A stretch of 23,414 nucleotides of DNA from Cellvibrionaceae bacterium (GTDB taxonomy: Bacteria; Pseudomonadota; Gammaproteobacteria; Pseudomonadales; Cellvibrionaceae), in the NCBI GenBank assembly GCA_027012915.1, contig JALUYN010000030.1, positions 1-23,414 on the forward strand, read 5' to 3'. This document shows positions 1-9,451 of the stretch, piece after piece. The stretch's first letter is position 1; each line of letters opens with the position of its first letter. A program made the translations under genes and the position numbers. The notes under the pieces are model-generated. The model did no database searches. It was not told where the DNA came from and saw only the letters and a list, made by a program, of their open reading frames with translations.

Positions 1-1140
1 CAGGTGGCGACGGTAGCCGGTACCAATGGTAAAGGTTCCTGTGTGGCTACTCTGGAGGCCCTGTGTATCGCCGATGGCAAAAGCGTAGGCGCGTTTACCT
101 CGCCCCACCTGTTTCATTACAACGAGCGTATTCGCATTAATGGTAAAACCGCCAGCGATGAAGAAATCTGTCAGTCGTTTCAGCGTATTGATGTTGCACG
201 TGGTGACATTACCCTGACTTACTTTGAATTTGGTGCTCTGGCAGCCATCGATATTTTTACGCGGCATCAGCTGGACGTGTTGTTGCTGGAGGTTGGACTT
301 GGTGGTCGTTTGGATGCCGTTAATATCATCGACGCCGATGTTGCCGTGGTGACATCCATAGCTTTGGATCACGAGGCGTGGCTCGGCTCTGACCGCAGCG
401 TGATTGGTCGCGAAAAAGCGGGTATCTATCGTGCGGGCCGCCCGGCGATCTGTGCTGATATCAAGGCTCCGGAATCAGTGAGACAAGTAGCGCTTGAGCT
501 GGGTGCTGACTGGCATAATGTAGGCGACAGTTTTAGCTGGCAGGAATGTAATGGGTGCTGGCAGTGGCGCAGTGGCGAGCTGCAATATTTGGATTTGCCT
601 ATTCCGCAGCTTCCGCATCCCAGTGTGGCAGCGGCCCTGTTCGCGTATTTACAGCTGGGATTTGCTCTGCCCGATGTGCTGCCGCAGATAATGGCCGATC
701 TAAAACTGCCGGGACGAATGCAAACGGTATGCTTCACTGGTAAGAGTGTGATTCTCGATGTGGCTCACAATCCCGCGGCTGCCGGACATCTGGCGGACTA
801 TCTGAATTCGAAACCGGTTCAGGGTCGAACTTTGGCACTGGTGGCTATGATGGCCGACAAAGACATCGCAGGTGTATTTCAGCCGTTGCTGGATTCAGTA
901 GATGTCTGGCATGTTTCAGGCCTTCCTGGTAATGATCGCGCGGCCAGCGCCGAGGAATTGCGGCAGACATTGTCCAAGCTGGGAGTCCCGGCATCACCCT
1001 GGGAGACGGTGACCGTTGCTATCGAGCAGCTATTACCCACACTGGAAGAAGCAGATCGGCTGCTGGTTTTCGGGTCGTTTTTTACCGTTGCAGACGCACA
1101 GACCGCCCTGGATGGGGTAGAATCTCAGGCAAATTTGTGA
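1..1140 (+). CDS. folC: Bifunctional folylpolyglutamate/dihydrofolate synthase, 5'-truncated
   Basis: FolC joins dihydropteroate to glutamate and then adds further glutamates to folates in the cytoplasm, using ATP. The visible part opens with the Mur-ligase-type P-loop GTNGKGS. It continues with HLFHYNERIRING, LLEVGLGGRLDAVN and ALDHEAWLGSD, which are folate- and ATP-site signatures of the family, and LDVAHNP begins the C-terminal ligase domain. The frame is open from base 1 and the P-loop sits almost at the edge, so only about 40-50 N-terminal residues should be missing. The GTG at position 4 is an internal valine codon, not the start. The stop is 16 bases before dedD, in the folC-dedD-cvpA-purF order known from pseudomonads. 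Identification is firm. Confidence 0.96.
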   Translation, partial: QVATVAGTNGKGSCVATLEALCIADGKSVGAFTSPHLFHYNERIRINGKTASDEEICQSFQRIDVARGDITLTYFEFGALAAIDIFTRHQLDVLLLEVGLGGRLDAVNIIDADVAVVTSIALDHEAWLGSDRSVIGREKAGIYRAGRPAICADIKAPESVRQVALELGADWHNVGDSFSWQECNGCWQWRSGELQYLDLPIPQLPHPSVAAALFAYLQLGFALPDVLPQIMADLKLPGRMQTVCFTGKSVILDVAHNPAAAGHLADYLNSKPVQGRTLALVAMMADKDIAGVFQPLLDSVDVWHVSGLPGNDRAASAEELRQTLSKLGVPASPWETVTVAIEQLLPTLEEADRLLVFGSFFTVADAQTALDGVESQANL

Positions 1141-1156
1141 CCGTGGGGAACCGTTT

Positions 1157-1708
1157 GTGGATGATGGTCTAAAACAACGTCTGATAGGCGCCGTAATTCT
1201 TCTGGGTATTGGAGTGCTGTTTGTTCCTGCGCTGTTCGAGCCCGGAAATCAGCGTCAGATCGATATCACTCCTCAAGTACCTCCCGCACCACCAATAGAG
1301 CCTCTGGTACTTCAGAAACCCGTGCGCAATCCAGATATCGAAGAGCCGAAATCCTCCGCAGATATGTATCGCCTGGTGCCTACGACTGAAGAGACAAAAG
1401 AAGCGTCGAAGCCGGTAAAAGTCAAAGAGGGCGACAAGAAACCTGTCGTGCTGGATGAAAAGGGGGTGCCTCAGGCATGGGTGGTTCAGGTATCCAGCTA
1501 CAAGTCCGAGAAAACCGCTGAGGCCTTCCTTGCGAAGTTGCGCAAGGCCGATTATCGAGCTTTCAGTAAGACTTTGGAGACTTCCAAAGGGCGTGTGACA
1601 CGCGTGTATGTAGGTCCAAAAATCAATAAGAAGCTCGCCAAGGAGCTGAAGCAGGAATTGGATAAAAAGTACGGTTTGCAAACGCTACTGGTGCGCTTTG
1701 AACCGTGA
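1157..1708 (+). CDS. dedD: DedD-like SPOR-domain cell-division protein
   Basis: This is a 183-residue inner-membrane protein with a short cytoplasmic N-terminus, one membrane helix (about residues 9-27, GAVILLGIGVLFVPALF), a proline-, lysine- and glutamate-rich linker, and a C-terminal SPOR domain (about 107-183, beginning AWVVQVSSYKSEKTAEAFL). SPOR domains bind denuded peptidoglycan glycan strands at the septum, and DedD promotes constriction. The start is GTG with a GGGGA ribosome-binding site about 9 bases upstream. No closer upstream start fits, because folC ends 16 bases before. The position between folC and cvpA matches pseudomonad gene order. Size and architecture are normal for the family. 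Confidence 0.9.
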   Translation: MDDGLKQRLIGAVILLGIGVLFVPALFEPGNQRQIDITPQVPPAPPIEPLVLQKPVRNPDIEEPKSSADMYRLVPTTEETKEASKPVKVKEGDKKPVVLDEKGVPQAWVVQVSSYKSEKTAEAFLAKLRKADYRAFSKTLETSKGRVTRVYVGPKINKKLAKELKQELDKKYGLQTLLVRFEP

Positions 1709-1786
1709 CTCAATTTTCTGCTGTATCCACAGGCCAACGTTTTGTAGAATGCGCACCTCTATCGACACCGGGTATTCGGACACTCT

Positions 1787-2281
1787 ATGAATTGGGCTGA
1801 TTGGGGCATCGCCGGGATACTATTGGTATCAAGCCTGATAGGTCTCAAGCGGGGCTTTATCAAAGAAGCACTGTCGGTGTTGTGCTGGGTCGCCGCGTTT
1901 GTCGTCGCCATGACCTTTCGCGATGCTATGGCCTTATTATTGGTGGATCACATCGATGTCCCCTCCGTTCGCCAAATGGCGGCTTTTGCAATTCTGTTTG
2001 TCGCAACTCTGGTGGTTGGGGCCATGGTGAATTACCTGATCAGTGAACTGGTACGCATGACCGGCCTGTCGGGCACCGATCGCTTATTTGGAATGATTTT
2101 TGGTTTGGCACGCGGCGTGGCCGTGGTGCTGGCCGCCGTAATCCTGATTCCGCCGCTGGTGGCTATAGATCAGGACCCCTGGTTTCAACAGTCAATGCTG
2201 ATTCCACACTTTCAGGCAATGGAAGAGTGGGCTAAGCTGGTGACTGGCCAGGTGACACATTACTTTTTGAATTTATTTTAG
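1787..2281 (+). CDS. cvpA: CvpA family membrane protein
   Basis: This is a 164-residue protein that is almost entirely hydrophobic, with about four predicted membrane helices (near residues 5-20, 25-45, 60-85 and 100-125). The N-terminus [27 protein letters not shown] is shown here only in part: the NWADW start, the small-residue first helix and the [10 protein letters not shown] loop are typical of CvpA. The family is linked to colicin V production and envelope or bile stress in enterobacteria; its biochemical role is unsettled. The last base of its stop codon is the first base of purF's GAGG ribosome-binding site, so the two are probably co-translated. The 78 bases after dedD show no clear promoter. 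Confidence 0.92.
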   Translation: MNWADWGIAGILLVSSLIGLKRGFIKEALSVLCWVAAFVVAMTFRDAMALLLVDHIDVPSVRQMAAFAILFVATLVVGAMVNYLISELVRMTGLSGTDRLFGMIFGLARGVAVVLAAVILIPPLVAIDQDPWFQQSMLIPHFQAMEEWAKLVTGQVTHYFLNLF

Positions 2282-2291
2282 AGGTCTATCT

Positions 2292-3836
2292 ATGTGTGGC
2301 ATTGTCGGTATCGTTGGCAAAAGCGATGTTAACCTTCAGCTCTATGATGCACTTACCATGTTACAGCACAGAGGGCAGGATGCCGCTGGTATTACCACGT
2401 GCCACAAAGGAAAATTTGCGCAGCAAAAAGCCAACGGTTTGGTGCGGGACGTATTCCGTACCCGCCACATGCAGCGCCTGATAGGCAAAGTCGGCATCGG
2501 CCACGTTCGCTATCCAACCGCGGGCAGCTCGGGACCGGCATTGGCACAACCTTTCTACGTTAATTCACCCTACGGTATCGCTCTGGCCCACAATGGCAAT
2601 CTGACCAATACCGAAGAAGTCAGTGAAGATCTCTATAACACTGATCTGCGCCATGTGAATACCGATTCTGACTCCGAAGTGCTGCTCAACGTATTCGCTC
2701 AGGAACTGCTGAAGCTGCATAAACTCAAGCCGGTTGCTGAAGACATTTTCACCGCGGTGAAGGGTGTCCATAGTCGTGTTCGCGGCGGTTACGCTTGTGT
2801 GGCTATGATCGCCAACTACGGTATGGTGGCATTTCGTGATCCACACGGCATTCGTCCATTGGTAATCGGTAAGCGCACCACTGATTTGGGTGACGAGTAC
2901 ATGATCGCCTCCGAAAGTGTGGCTATGGACGTATTGGGGTATGAATTGCTGCGCGATGTGCGTCCTGGCGAAGCGGTATTTATTACCGGTGAGGGTGAAA
3001 TGTCCTCGCAAATTTGCGCTGCGCCAGAGCAGATTAAATTGACCCCGTGCATCTTTGAGCACGTCTATTTTGCCCGCCCAGACTCCATTATCGATGGCGT
3101 TTCTGTGTACAAAGCGCGTTTGCGTCAGGGCGAAAATCTGGCGGAAAAAATTCTGCGCGAACGTCCGCATCACGATATCGATGTGGTCATTCCCATTCCT
3201 GACAGTAGCCGCGTTGCCGGTCAAACCGTTGCCCAGGCTCTGGGAGTCAAATTTCGCGAGGGGCTGGTTAAGAACCGCTATATTGGTCGTACCTTCATTA
3301 TGCCAGGGCAGCAGCAACGTAAGAAATCTGTGCGTCAGAAACTGAACCCCATTAATCTGGAGTTCGAAGGCAAGAATGTGTTGCTGGTTGACGATTCTAT
3401 TGTTCGTGGTACCACCTGTCAGCAGATTATCCAAATGGCTCGTGATGCCGGTGCCAACAAAGTCTATTTTGCCTCGGCCGCCCCGGCGGTTAAGTACCCC
3501 AATGTCTATGGTATCGACATGCCTTCGGCGGAAGAGCTGATAGCTCATGGTCGTACTGACGAGGAGGTGTGTGCTGAAATCGGCGCAGATTGGCTTATCT
3601 ATCAGGACCTGGACGATCTGATTGCTGCGTCCTCCGGTGGTTCTCAGGAAATTGAGCAGTTTGACTGCTCTGTATTCACCGGCGAGTACGTTACCGGGGA
3701 TGTAGATCAGGAGTACCTCGACAAGCTGGACCAGGCGCGCAACGACAGCAATAAAGCCAGTAAGGAAAGAGGTATCGATCAAGGCGATAACGCTGTGATC
3801 GGTCTTCACAACGATGGCGAGGCGGAAGCCAGTTAA
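2292..3836 (+). CDS. purF: Amidophosphoribosyltransferase (first step of purine synthesis)
   Basis: PurF makes 5-phosphoribosylamine from PRPP and glutamine, the committed step of purine synthesis. The protein is 514 residues, normal for the proteobacterial form. Cys2 directly follows the initiator Met (MCGIVGIVG) and becomes the N-terminal nucleophile of the glutaminase domain; there is no propeptide. The second domain carries the PRPP loop [10 protein letters not shown] at about residues 366-375. The GAGG ribosome-binding site at 2281-2284 sits 7 bases before the ATG and shares its first base with the cvpA stop. In enterobacteria this unit is repressed by PurR; I see no convincing PurR operator here, but the operon's promoter probably lies outside the window. 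A strong terminator follows. Confidence 0.98.
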   Translation: MCGIVGIVGKSDVNLQLYDALTMLQHRGQDAAGITTCHKGKFAQQKANGLVRDVFRTRHMQRLIGKVGIGHVRYPTAGSSGPALAQPFYVNSPYGIALAHNGNLTNTEEVSEDLYNTDLRHVNTDSDSEVLLNVFAQELLKLHKLKPVAEDIFTAVKGVHSRVRGGYACVAMIANYGMVAFRDPHGIRPLVIGKRTTDLGDEYMIASESVAMDVLGYELLRDVRPGEAVFITGEGEMSSQICAAPEQIKLTPCIFEHVYFARPDSIIDGVSVYKARLRQGENLAEKILRERPHHDIDVVIPIPDSSRVAGQTVAQALGVKFREGLVKNRYIGRTFIMPGQQQRKKSVRQKLNPINLEFEGKNVLLVDDSIVRGTTCQQIIQMARDAGANKVYFASAAPAVKYPNVYGIDMPSAEELIAHGRTDEEVCAEIGADWLIYQDLDDLIAASSGGSQEIEQFDCSVFTGEYVTGDVDQEYLDKLDQARNDSNKASKERGIDQGDNAVIGLHNDGEAEAS

Positions 3837-3862
3837 GTTCCGTTTCCCTCCACTCGCAATAG

Positions 3863-3905
3863 CGCCGCGATAATCCCCAACAGGTATCGCGGCGTTTTTG
3901 TTTTT
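3863..3905 (+). terminator. Intrinsic terminator after purF
   Basis: A perfect 10-bp stem, CGCCGCGATA (3863-3872) with TATCGCGGCG (3885-3894), encloses a 12-base loop and is followed at once by TTTTTGTTTTT. It lies 26 bases after the purF stop and should end the folC-dedD-cvpA-purF transcript, so metZ needs its own promoter. Confidence 0.93.
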
Positions 3906-3953
3906 ATTTGTGCAATCGCGTGAAGAGGTTTCTTCGATAACACCTTTTTAGGC

Positions 3954-3990
3954 TATGATTGACTTTTGTTTTTGATCTATCGGAAGAACT
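3954..3990 (+). promoter_or_regulatory. Probable metZ promoter -10 and ribosome-binding site
   Basis: TATGAT at 3954-3959 matches the sigma70 -10 consensus at five of six bases. No strong -35 box stands at the right distance (TTTCTT at 3929-3934 is weak and too far). GGAAGA at 3982-3987 lies just before the metZ ATG. A promoter is expected here because the strong terminator after purF isolates metZ. Confidence 0.45.
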
Positions 3991-5211
3991 ATGAGCCACC
4001 CCAGCGACAAATCACGCAACAGTCCCACGGATAACGCTCTTGATGGCGTAGGGCTCGATACCCTGGCGATCAGGGCGGGACATGTGAGAGGCCCGGAAGG
4101 GGAACATAGCGAGCCCATCTATACCACGTCCAGCTACGTATTTGATTCGGCAGAGCATGCCGCCGCGCGCTTCAGTGGTGAAGACGAAGGCAATGTCTAT
4201 TCCCGCTACACCAACCCTACGGTGCGGATGTTTCAGGAGCGTATTGCAGCGCTTGAAGGTGCCGAGGCAGCAGTGGCTACTTCCTCCGGAATGGCGGCCA
4301 TTCTCAGTACTTGCATGGCATTGTTATCGTCGGGGGATCATGTGGTGTGCTCGCGCAGCGTGTTCGGTACAACGACTGCGTTATTCAACCGCTATATGAA
4401 GAAATTCGGGGTTACTGTGAGCTTTGTCACGCCGACGGACCTGAATGAATGGCAGGCTGCAATTACAGAAAACACAAAGATGCTGTTTTTGGAGACGCCG
4501 TCCAACCCATTGTGTGACGTGGCCGACCTGAAGGCGCTGTCTGCACTCGCCAAAGCCAACAATTGTCGATTGGTTGTCGATAATTGCTTCTGTACCCCGG
4601 CACTGCAGCGACCGCTGGATCTGGGGGCCGATCTTGTGGTGCATTCAGCGACCAAATATCTGGACGGTCAGGGGCGTTGCGTTGGTGGTGTTGTCGTTGG
4701 TGATGCAGCGACCATAGACGAAATCGTGATTTTTCTGCGCACTGCCGGGCCAACCATGAGCCCGTTTAATGCTTGGGTATTTTTGAAGGGACTGGAAACC
4801 CTACGTCTGCGCATGGATGCCCACTCGGCAAATGCCCTGGCACTGGCGCAGTGGCTAGATGCCCAGCCGCAGGTTGAAAAGGTGTTCTACGCAGGATTGC
4901 CCGATCACCCAGGGCATGAACTTGCGAAGCAACAACAACGGGGCTTTGGCGGCGTGTTGTCGCTGCGAGTTAAAGGTGACAAGGCTGCCGCTTGGCGTTT
5001 TATTGATGCCACTAAGATTATGTCCCTGACAGCCAATCTTGGTGATGCCAAAACCACCATCGTGCACCCAGGTACTACGACACACGGTCGACTGTCCGAA
5101 GAGGAAAAGGCTCAGGCCGGTATTACCGACAATCTGATCCGCATTGCGGTAGGGCTAGAGTCAAAAGAAGATCTGATAGCCGATTTGCAACGGGGCCTCG
5201 ATGCTCTGTGA
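3991..5211 (+). CDS. metZ: O-succinylhomoserine sulfhydrylase
   Basis: This is a 406-residue PLP enzyme of the Cys/Met-metabolism fold-type I family. MetZ converts O-succinylhomoserine and sulfide directly to homocysteine. Seen in the sequence: the YSRYTNPTV substrate region (about residues 70-78), SSGMAAI (98-104), the Asp that pairs with the PLP pyridine nitrogen in VVDNCF (Asp197), and the PLP-binding lysine in HSATKYLDGQG (Lys222). The assignment as MetZ rather than MetB or MetC rests on length, on the N-terminal LDTLAIRAGH motif and on its place directly after purF, as in Pseudomonas. The start ATG has GGAAGA upstream. The 28-base gap to the MoxR gene allows co-transcription. Confidence 0.92.
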   Translation: MSHPSDKSRNSPTDNALDGVGLDTLAIRAGHVRGPEGEHSEPIYTTSSYVFDSAEHAAARFSGEDEGNVYSRYTNPTVRMFQERIAALEGAEAAVATSSGMAAILSTCMALLSSGDHVVCSRSVFGTTTALFNRYMKKFGVTVSFVTPTDLNEWQAAITENTKMLFLETPSNPLCDVADLKALSALAKANNCRLVVDNCFCTPALQRPLDLGADLVVHSATKYLDGQGRCVGGVVVGDAATIDEIVIFLRTAGPTMSPFNAWVFLKGLETLRLRMDAHSANALALAQWLDAQPQVEKVFYAGLPDHPGHELAKQQQRGFGGVLSLRVKGDKAAAWRFIDATKIMSLTANLGDAKTTIVHPGTTTHGRLSEEEKAQAGITDNLIRIAVGLESKEDLIADLQRGLDAL

Positions 5212-5239
5212 TTAATCGATATACGGGATGGCATAACCA

Positions 5240-6157
5240 ATGGATAAACTGATTCAGCGACTGATAGACGAGATCTCGAAAGTCGTATTGGGCAAGGAAG
5301 AGCAGATCAAAATGGCCCTTACTTGCTTGCTGGCGAGGGGACATCTGTTGCTGGAAGATCTGCCGGGTATGGGCAAGACAACACTGGCCCACGCGTTGGC
5401 TAATGTAATGGGTTTGAGCTACAACCGGGTGCAGTTCACCAGCGATCTATTGCCTGCCGATATTGTCGGTGTTTCGGTGTTTGATCGAAACAACAATCAG
5501 TTTGAATTTCATCCAGGGCCGGTGTTTACCCAAGTCTTGCTCGCAGACGAAATCAATCGAACCACACCCAAAACTCAAAGTGCGTTGCTCGAAGCCATGG
5601 CTGAGTATCAGGTTACAGTGGATGGCGAAACTCGGGATCTGCCACAGCCGTTTTTTGTGATTGCCACACAGAACCCGGTGACGCAGTCTGGAACCTTTCC
5701 ACTTCCTGAATCGCAGTTGGATCGATTTCTGATGCGCATCGAGTTGGGTTATCCGGATGCCGCCGCTGAAATTGCCATGTACAAAGGCATAGATCCGTCG
5801 CGGCAATTGGGCAGCTTAAAGCCGCAGGTCACTTTGGAACAGTTGGACAAAATTCAGCAGGCGGTGGATAGGGTACAGGCGAGTGATGCCTTGCTGGGAT
5901 ATGTTCAGCGCCTGGTACACTTCACCCGTACGGCACCGGAATTTGCGTTCGGTCTGTCGCCTCGCGGTGCGCTGGCACTGTTGCGTTGCGCCAAAACCTG
6001 GGCGCTAATTCACGGCCGTAAACACGTGCTACCTGAAGATATTCAGGCTGTGATGCCAGCGGTCGCTGCTCACCGTTTGCGCGACGCGGCTGATTTTTCA
6101 GATCAGAGTGGCTATGCTTTGGTGGCCAAAGCACTGGACTCTGTCGACGTTCTCTAA
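5240..6157 (+). CDS. MoxR-family AAA+ ATPase
   Basis: This is a 305-residue AAA+ protein with Walker A LPGMGKTT (about residues 41-48), Walker B LLADEINR (101-108), sensor-type NPVTQSGTFPLPESQLDRF (about 143-165) and a C-terminal lid domain. MoxR ATPases act as chaperones that help fold or activate partner proteins, often a DUF58 or von Willebrand-A protein encoded next door. Here no DUF58, VWA or transglutaminase gene follows; the next gene is convergent lolE, 32 bases away. It starts 28 bases after metZ with GGGATGG upstream. The client is unknown. It could be a relic of a larger moxR operon or act on a partner encoded elsewhere. Confidence 0.93.
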   Translation: MDKLIQRLIDEISKVVLGKEEQIKMALTCLLARGHLLLEDLPGMGKTTLAHALANVMGLSYNRVQFTSDLLPADIVGVSVFDRNNNQFEFHPGPVFTQVLLADEINRTTPKTQSALLEAMAEYQVTVDGETRDLPQPFFVIATQNPVTQSGTFPLPESQLDRFLMRIELGYPDAAAEIAMYKGIDPSRQLGSLKPQVTLEQLDKIQQAVDRVQASDALLGYVQRLVHFTRTAPEFAFGLSPRGALALLRCAKTWALIHGRKHVLPEDIQAVMPAVAAHRLRDAADFSDQSGYALVAKALDSVDVL

Positions 6158-6189
6158 TTTATGAAAGTGTCTGTGAATTCGAATCAAAA

Positions 6190-7443
6190 TCAGAGTTCGT
6201 AGCGCAGTGCATCGCTTGGCTCGACCTTCGATGCTATCCACGCTGGGTACAGGGTCGACAGGAACCCCATCAGTAGTGATGCCAGGGTTACCCAGATAAA
6301 ATCGCTTAGCCACATCTCTGAGGGAATGTAATTGATCGGGTAGACCTCGGAGTTGAGAAAGCGCACGTCAAACAGAGATTCGATCCAGGATACGGCGTTT
6401 TGCGCACTCAGTGATCCTGCTATGCCTAGTAAAACTCCAAAGCCTGTACCTATAACGCCAATCAAACTGCCCTGAACCATAAAGATGGCCAGTATGTCTC
6501 CCCGGCTGGCGCCCAGTGTTTTCAGGATGGCGATATCCGCCTGCTTGTCGACAACCACCATTACCAGCGTAGAAACAACGTTGAACGCAGCGATGGCGAC
6601 GATCATAAACAGCAGCAAGCCGATCAAGTTTTTGGACATCTGTATGGCGTGAAACAGGTTGCCGTGAGTGCGTGTCCAATCCGAGGCGTAGTGGCCGTAC
6701 TCCAGGGAAATGATAATTTCGTACAGTGACTCAGGTACCTGATACAAGTCGCGCGCTTTTATGCGAACGCCGCTGACTTTCTGCGGGTGTGCGCTGAGCT
6801 TTTGTGCAGAAGCCAGGTGCACAATGGCGAGAGCGTGATCCAGCTCGGTATTGGTTTTGATCAACCCGCTTAGGACCAGACTTTGAAATTTCGGTGCCGC
6901 CGCAGAGCCGGATTGAGAGGGGATAATCAGTCTGACCCTATCACCTACAGAAGCTTTCAGCTGTTTGGCCAAATTCTGCCCCAGCAGAATTCCACCGGGC
7001 GTACTCTCGAAACGTTGCAGTGCTGCTTCGCTCAAATATCGGTTCAGTTCGGAAACTTTGACTTCACGCTCGGGCAAGATTCCGTAAATGGCCGCGGGTT
7101 CGACCTTGGCGCTTTTACCGAGCATCCCCTGTAGTTCAACAAAAGGCGCTGTGGCAACTATATTGGAGTGCTGCTGCATGCGCTCGGCCAGCGCCGGCCA
7201 TTGCTCCACACCGTAGCGGTGATAGATCGCGCCGTGGGGCATGACTCCAAGAATTTTCTCTCGGACTTCCCGTTCAAAACCATTCATCACCGATAGCACG
7301 GTTAGCAGCAGCCCCACACCCAGGCTCAGCCCAGTAATAGATATACCGGAAATAAATGACACCAGGCGACCGCTGTCGCTCTGATTGGCATTGCGCGCGC
7401 CGGTGTAGCGCAAGCCGATAAAGCGGCTAACGGCATTAAACAT
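6190..7443 (-). CDS. lolE: Lipoprotein-releasing ABC transporter permease LolE
   Basis: This is a 417-residue inner-membrane permease of the LolC/LolE type: an N-terminal membrane helix after FIGLRYTGARN (about residues 25-50), a large periplasmic domain, and three C-terminal helices in an FtsX-like domain. With LolC and LolD it extracts mature lipoproteins from the inner membrane and passes them to LolA. The start chosen is the ATG at 7443, giving MFNAVSRFIGLRY, which matches family N-termini. A longer reading to 7518 lies within lolD and adds an unrelated 25-residue segment. The start overlaps the lolD stop by 8 bases, indicating translational coupling. The LolE rather than LolC name is from gene order. 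Confidence 0.9.
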   Translation of the reverse strand: MFNAVSRFIGLRYTGARNANQSDSGRLVSFISGISITGLSLGVGLLLTVLSVMNGFEREVREKILGVMPHGAIYHRYGVEQWPALAERMQQHSNIVATAPFVELQGMLGKSAKVEPAAIYGILPEREVKVSELNRYLSEAALQRFESTPGGILLGQNLAKQLKASVGDRVRLIIPSQSGSAAAPKFQSLVLSGLIKTNTELDHALAIVHLASAQKLSAHPQKVSGVRIKARDLYQVPESLYEIIISLEYGHYASDWTRTHGNLFHAIQMSKNLIGLLLFMIVAIAAFNVVSTLVMVVVDKQADIAILKTLGASRGDILAIFMVQGSLIGVIGTGFGVLLGIAGSLSAQNAVSWIESLFDVRFLNSEVYPINYIPSEMWLSDFIWVTLASLLMGFLSTLYPAWIASKVEPSDALRYEL

Positions 7444-8140
7444 GGGAGGCCTTGGACTCAACTTGCTGAGCGAGCTGCCCGTCCTCGAGATGCCAGACCG
7501 AGTCCATAGTGGCTGCAACTTGTTCGTCGTGGGTCACTACGATGAAAGCAATCCCCAGTTCTGTGCTCAGGTCTTGCAGAAGCTCTTGCACTGCCTGTGC
7601 GTTGTGACGATCGAGATTCCCGGTGGGTTCGTCCATGAGGACGCAGCTGGGGGTATTAACCAGTGCACGAGCAATGGCAACCCGCTGTCGCTCTCCGCCT
7701 GACAACTCAGAGGGTTTGTGGTTGATACGGTGATCGAGGCCCACATCTTTCAGCAGTTTACGGGCCTTCTCCTGGGCCAATCGACGGCTGTGGCCGCCAA
7801 TCATATGGGGCAGGGCGACGTTCTCCAGAGCGGTAAATTCCCCCAGCAGGTGGTGGAACTGGTAGACAAACCCCAGCTGCTCGTTGCGTATACGGGCACG
7901 CTGATTGTCATTGAGGCACGAGAAAGGCTCGCCGCCAAGTCGAACCTCGCCGCTGGTGGGTTGGTCCAGCCCTCCAAGCATATTCAGAAGGGTGGATTTG
8001 CCGGAGCCTGAGGCACCAATAATGCCCAGGCGTTCACCGGCGTTGAGGCACAGATCAATACGCTGTAGTACCTCGATAGTATCGGGGCCCTGTTGGTAGT
8101 GCTTGGTAATGTTTTGGCACTCTAAAACCGGTGTCGTCAC
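7436..8140 (-). CDS. lolD: Lipoprotein-releasing ABC transporter ATPase LolD
   Basis: This is a 234-residue ABC ATPase powering lipoprotein release. It has Walker A GASGSGKST (residues 42-50), a Q-loop in FVYQFHHLL (about 91-99), signature LSGGERQ (146-152), Walker B VLMDEP (167-172) and the switch histidine in VTHDE. The FVYQFHHLL and MDEPTGNLD motifs are typical of the LolD/MacB subfamily. The start codon is GTG, with AGGA 8 bases upstream on the minus strand. It is flanked by two LolC/LolE-type permeases in the normal lolCDE order. Confidence 0.96.
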   Translation of the reverse strand: MTTPVLECQNITKHYQQGPDTIEVLQRIDLCLNAGERLGIIGASGSGKSTLLNMLGGLDQPTSGEVRLGGEPFSCLNDNQRARIRNEQLGFVYQFHHLLGEFTALENVALPHMIGGHSRRLAQEKARKLLKDVGLDHRINHKPSELSGGERQRVAIARALVNTPSCVLMDEPTGNLDRHNAQAVQELLQDLSTELGIAFIVVTHDEQVAATMDSVWHLEDGQLAQQVESKASHV

Positions 8141-8203
8141 AAAGCAGTCCTGTTTCTTTAGGATATCTGTTGAGTCAATAATGGGTAAATGATCGTCGGC
8201 TTA

Positions 8204-9451
8204 CTACTCATACCGCAGAGCTTCTGCGGGTTCGATTTTTGACGCCTGATAGGCTGGAAATAATGTGGCTGCGAGACTTAGCAGGCAGCCGCTAACTATG
8301 ACCAGAGTGATATCTTCCAGCTTTAAGACTGAAGGCATCTTACTGATAAAATACACGTTGGGGTCAAATATTTTCAGATTCAACAAGCTCTCGGCGGTCT
8401 GAATGAGTGGGTCGATGTAGACCGCGATCAGCGCCCCCAGACCACTGCCAATCAATACGCCAATGATTCCCAGTGCGCCACCTTGAACCACAAAAATACC
8501 CATCACCTGAAATCGCGACAGGCCCAGTGTGCGCAGCACGGCAATATCTGCGCGCTTGTCCGCAACCATCAACACCAGGCTGGAGACGATGTTAAATGCC
8601 GCGATGGCGATAATGATGAGCAACAGCACGCTGACGACATTCTTCTCCATCTTTACCGCCGAGAACAAACTCCCCTGGGATTTATCCCAGCTGGTGAAGA
8701 TGAGTTCATTACCGCGATTGAGATCGGCTGCCAGCCGCCTGGTAATAGCGGGCGCTTCAAATAAATCATCAGTGCGCAGCTCCAGACCGGATACACGCTC
8801 TCCCATTCGGAACAGCGCCTGCGCGTCGCGAAAATGCGTGATCACGAGGTTTTGATCAACCTGAGCCCCCACCTCAAAAACGCCTACAACGGTGAAGCGT
8901 TTTACTCTGGGGAAAGCACCCAGCGGAGTAATGCTCAGCTGTGGAAGGGTAATAGAAAGCTTGTCGCCGACGTTTAGCCCCAGATAGCGTGCGAGCAGAC
9001 CTCCGACAATAATTCCGTAACGCTGTTGCTCCAAGGCTTCTACATCGCCGAGAATCATATGCTGATCGATTTGGCTCAGTTGTTTCAGGTCGCTGGGTCT
9101 TACTCCACGCAGAGACACGCCCTTGAGCCCACGTTCGTAACTGACCATGGCGTTACCGCCAATGTAGGGGGCGGCGTAGACTATGCCGTCTTGTTTTTGC
9201 AGTTGACTTTGTAAGGTTGACCAATCGCTCAGGGGAGTCTCTGCGGTAACCGTGGCATGTGGGATGACCTGCAACAGGCGTTGTTTAATCTCCCGATCAA
9301 AGCCATTCATTACCGATAACACTGCGACCAATGCCGTGCTGCCCAGCAGCATTCCCAGCAGCGAAAAGCTGCTGACAAATGAGATAAAGCGGGTGCGGCG
9401 TTTGGAGCGAATGTAACGCAGGCCAATCAAGAGAGGGAGTGTCAATTTCAT
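8204..9451 (-). CDS. lolC: Lipoprotein-releasing ABC transporter permease LolC
   Basis: This is a 415-residue permease, paralogous to the downstream LolE and with the same layout: one N-terminal helix after LLIGLRYIRSKRRTRFISF, a periplasmic domain and three C-terminal helices. It forms the LolCDE complex that sorts outer-membrane lipoproteins. The ATG at 9451 is preferred because the family usually begins MKLTLPLLIGLRY-like; an in-frame ATG at 9487 would add 12 residues, and neither has a strong ribosome-binding site. The gene heads lolC-lolD-lolE, with 63 bases to lolD, and is divergent from the PilZ gene. Confidence 0.92.
   Translation of the reverse strand: MKLTLPLLIGLRYIRSKRRTRFISFVSSFSLLGMLLGSTALVAVLSVMNGFDREIKQRLLQVIPHATVTAETPLSDWSTLQSQLQKQDGIVYAAPYIGGNAMVSYERGLKGVSLRGVRPSDLKQLSQIDQHMILGDVEALEQQRYGIIVGGLLARYLGLNVGDKLSITLPQLSITPLGAFPRVKRFTVVGVFEVGAQVDQNLVITHFRDAQALFRMGERVSGLELRTDDLFEAPAITRRLAADLNRGNELIFTSWDKSQGSLFSAVKMEKNVVSVLLLIIIAIAAFNIVSSLVLMVADKRADIAVLRTLGLSRFQVMGIFVVQGGALGIIGVLIGSGLGALIAVYIDPLIQTAESLLNLKIFDPNVYFISKMPSVLKLEDITLVIVSGCLLSLAATLFPAYQASKIEPAEALRYE

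Noticed and set aside
1709..1786. Internal promoter before cvpA (TAGAAT at 1745-1750)
   Set aside because: There is no -35 match at proper spacing, and the block is expected to be one operon.
2565..3809. 414-codon open frame on the minus strand opposite purF
   Set aside because: It is antisense to a certain purF, has no family signature, and no ribosome-binding site or promoter was seen.
7444..7518. 25-codon N-terminal extension of lolE
   Set aside because: It lies inside lolD, and MFNAVSRFIGLRY at 7443 matches family N-termini and couples to the lolD stop.
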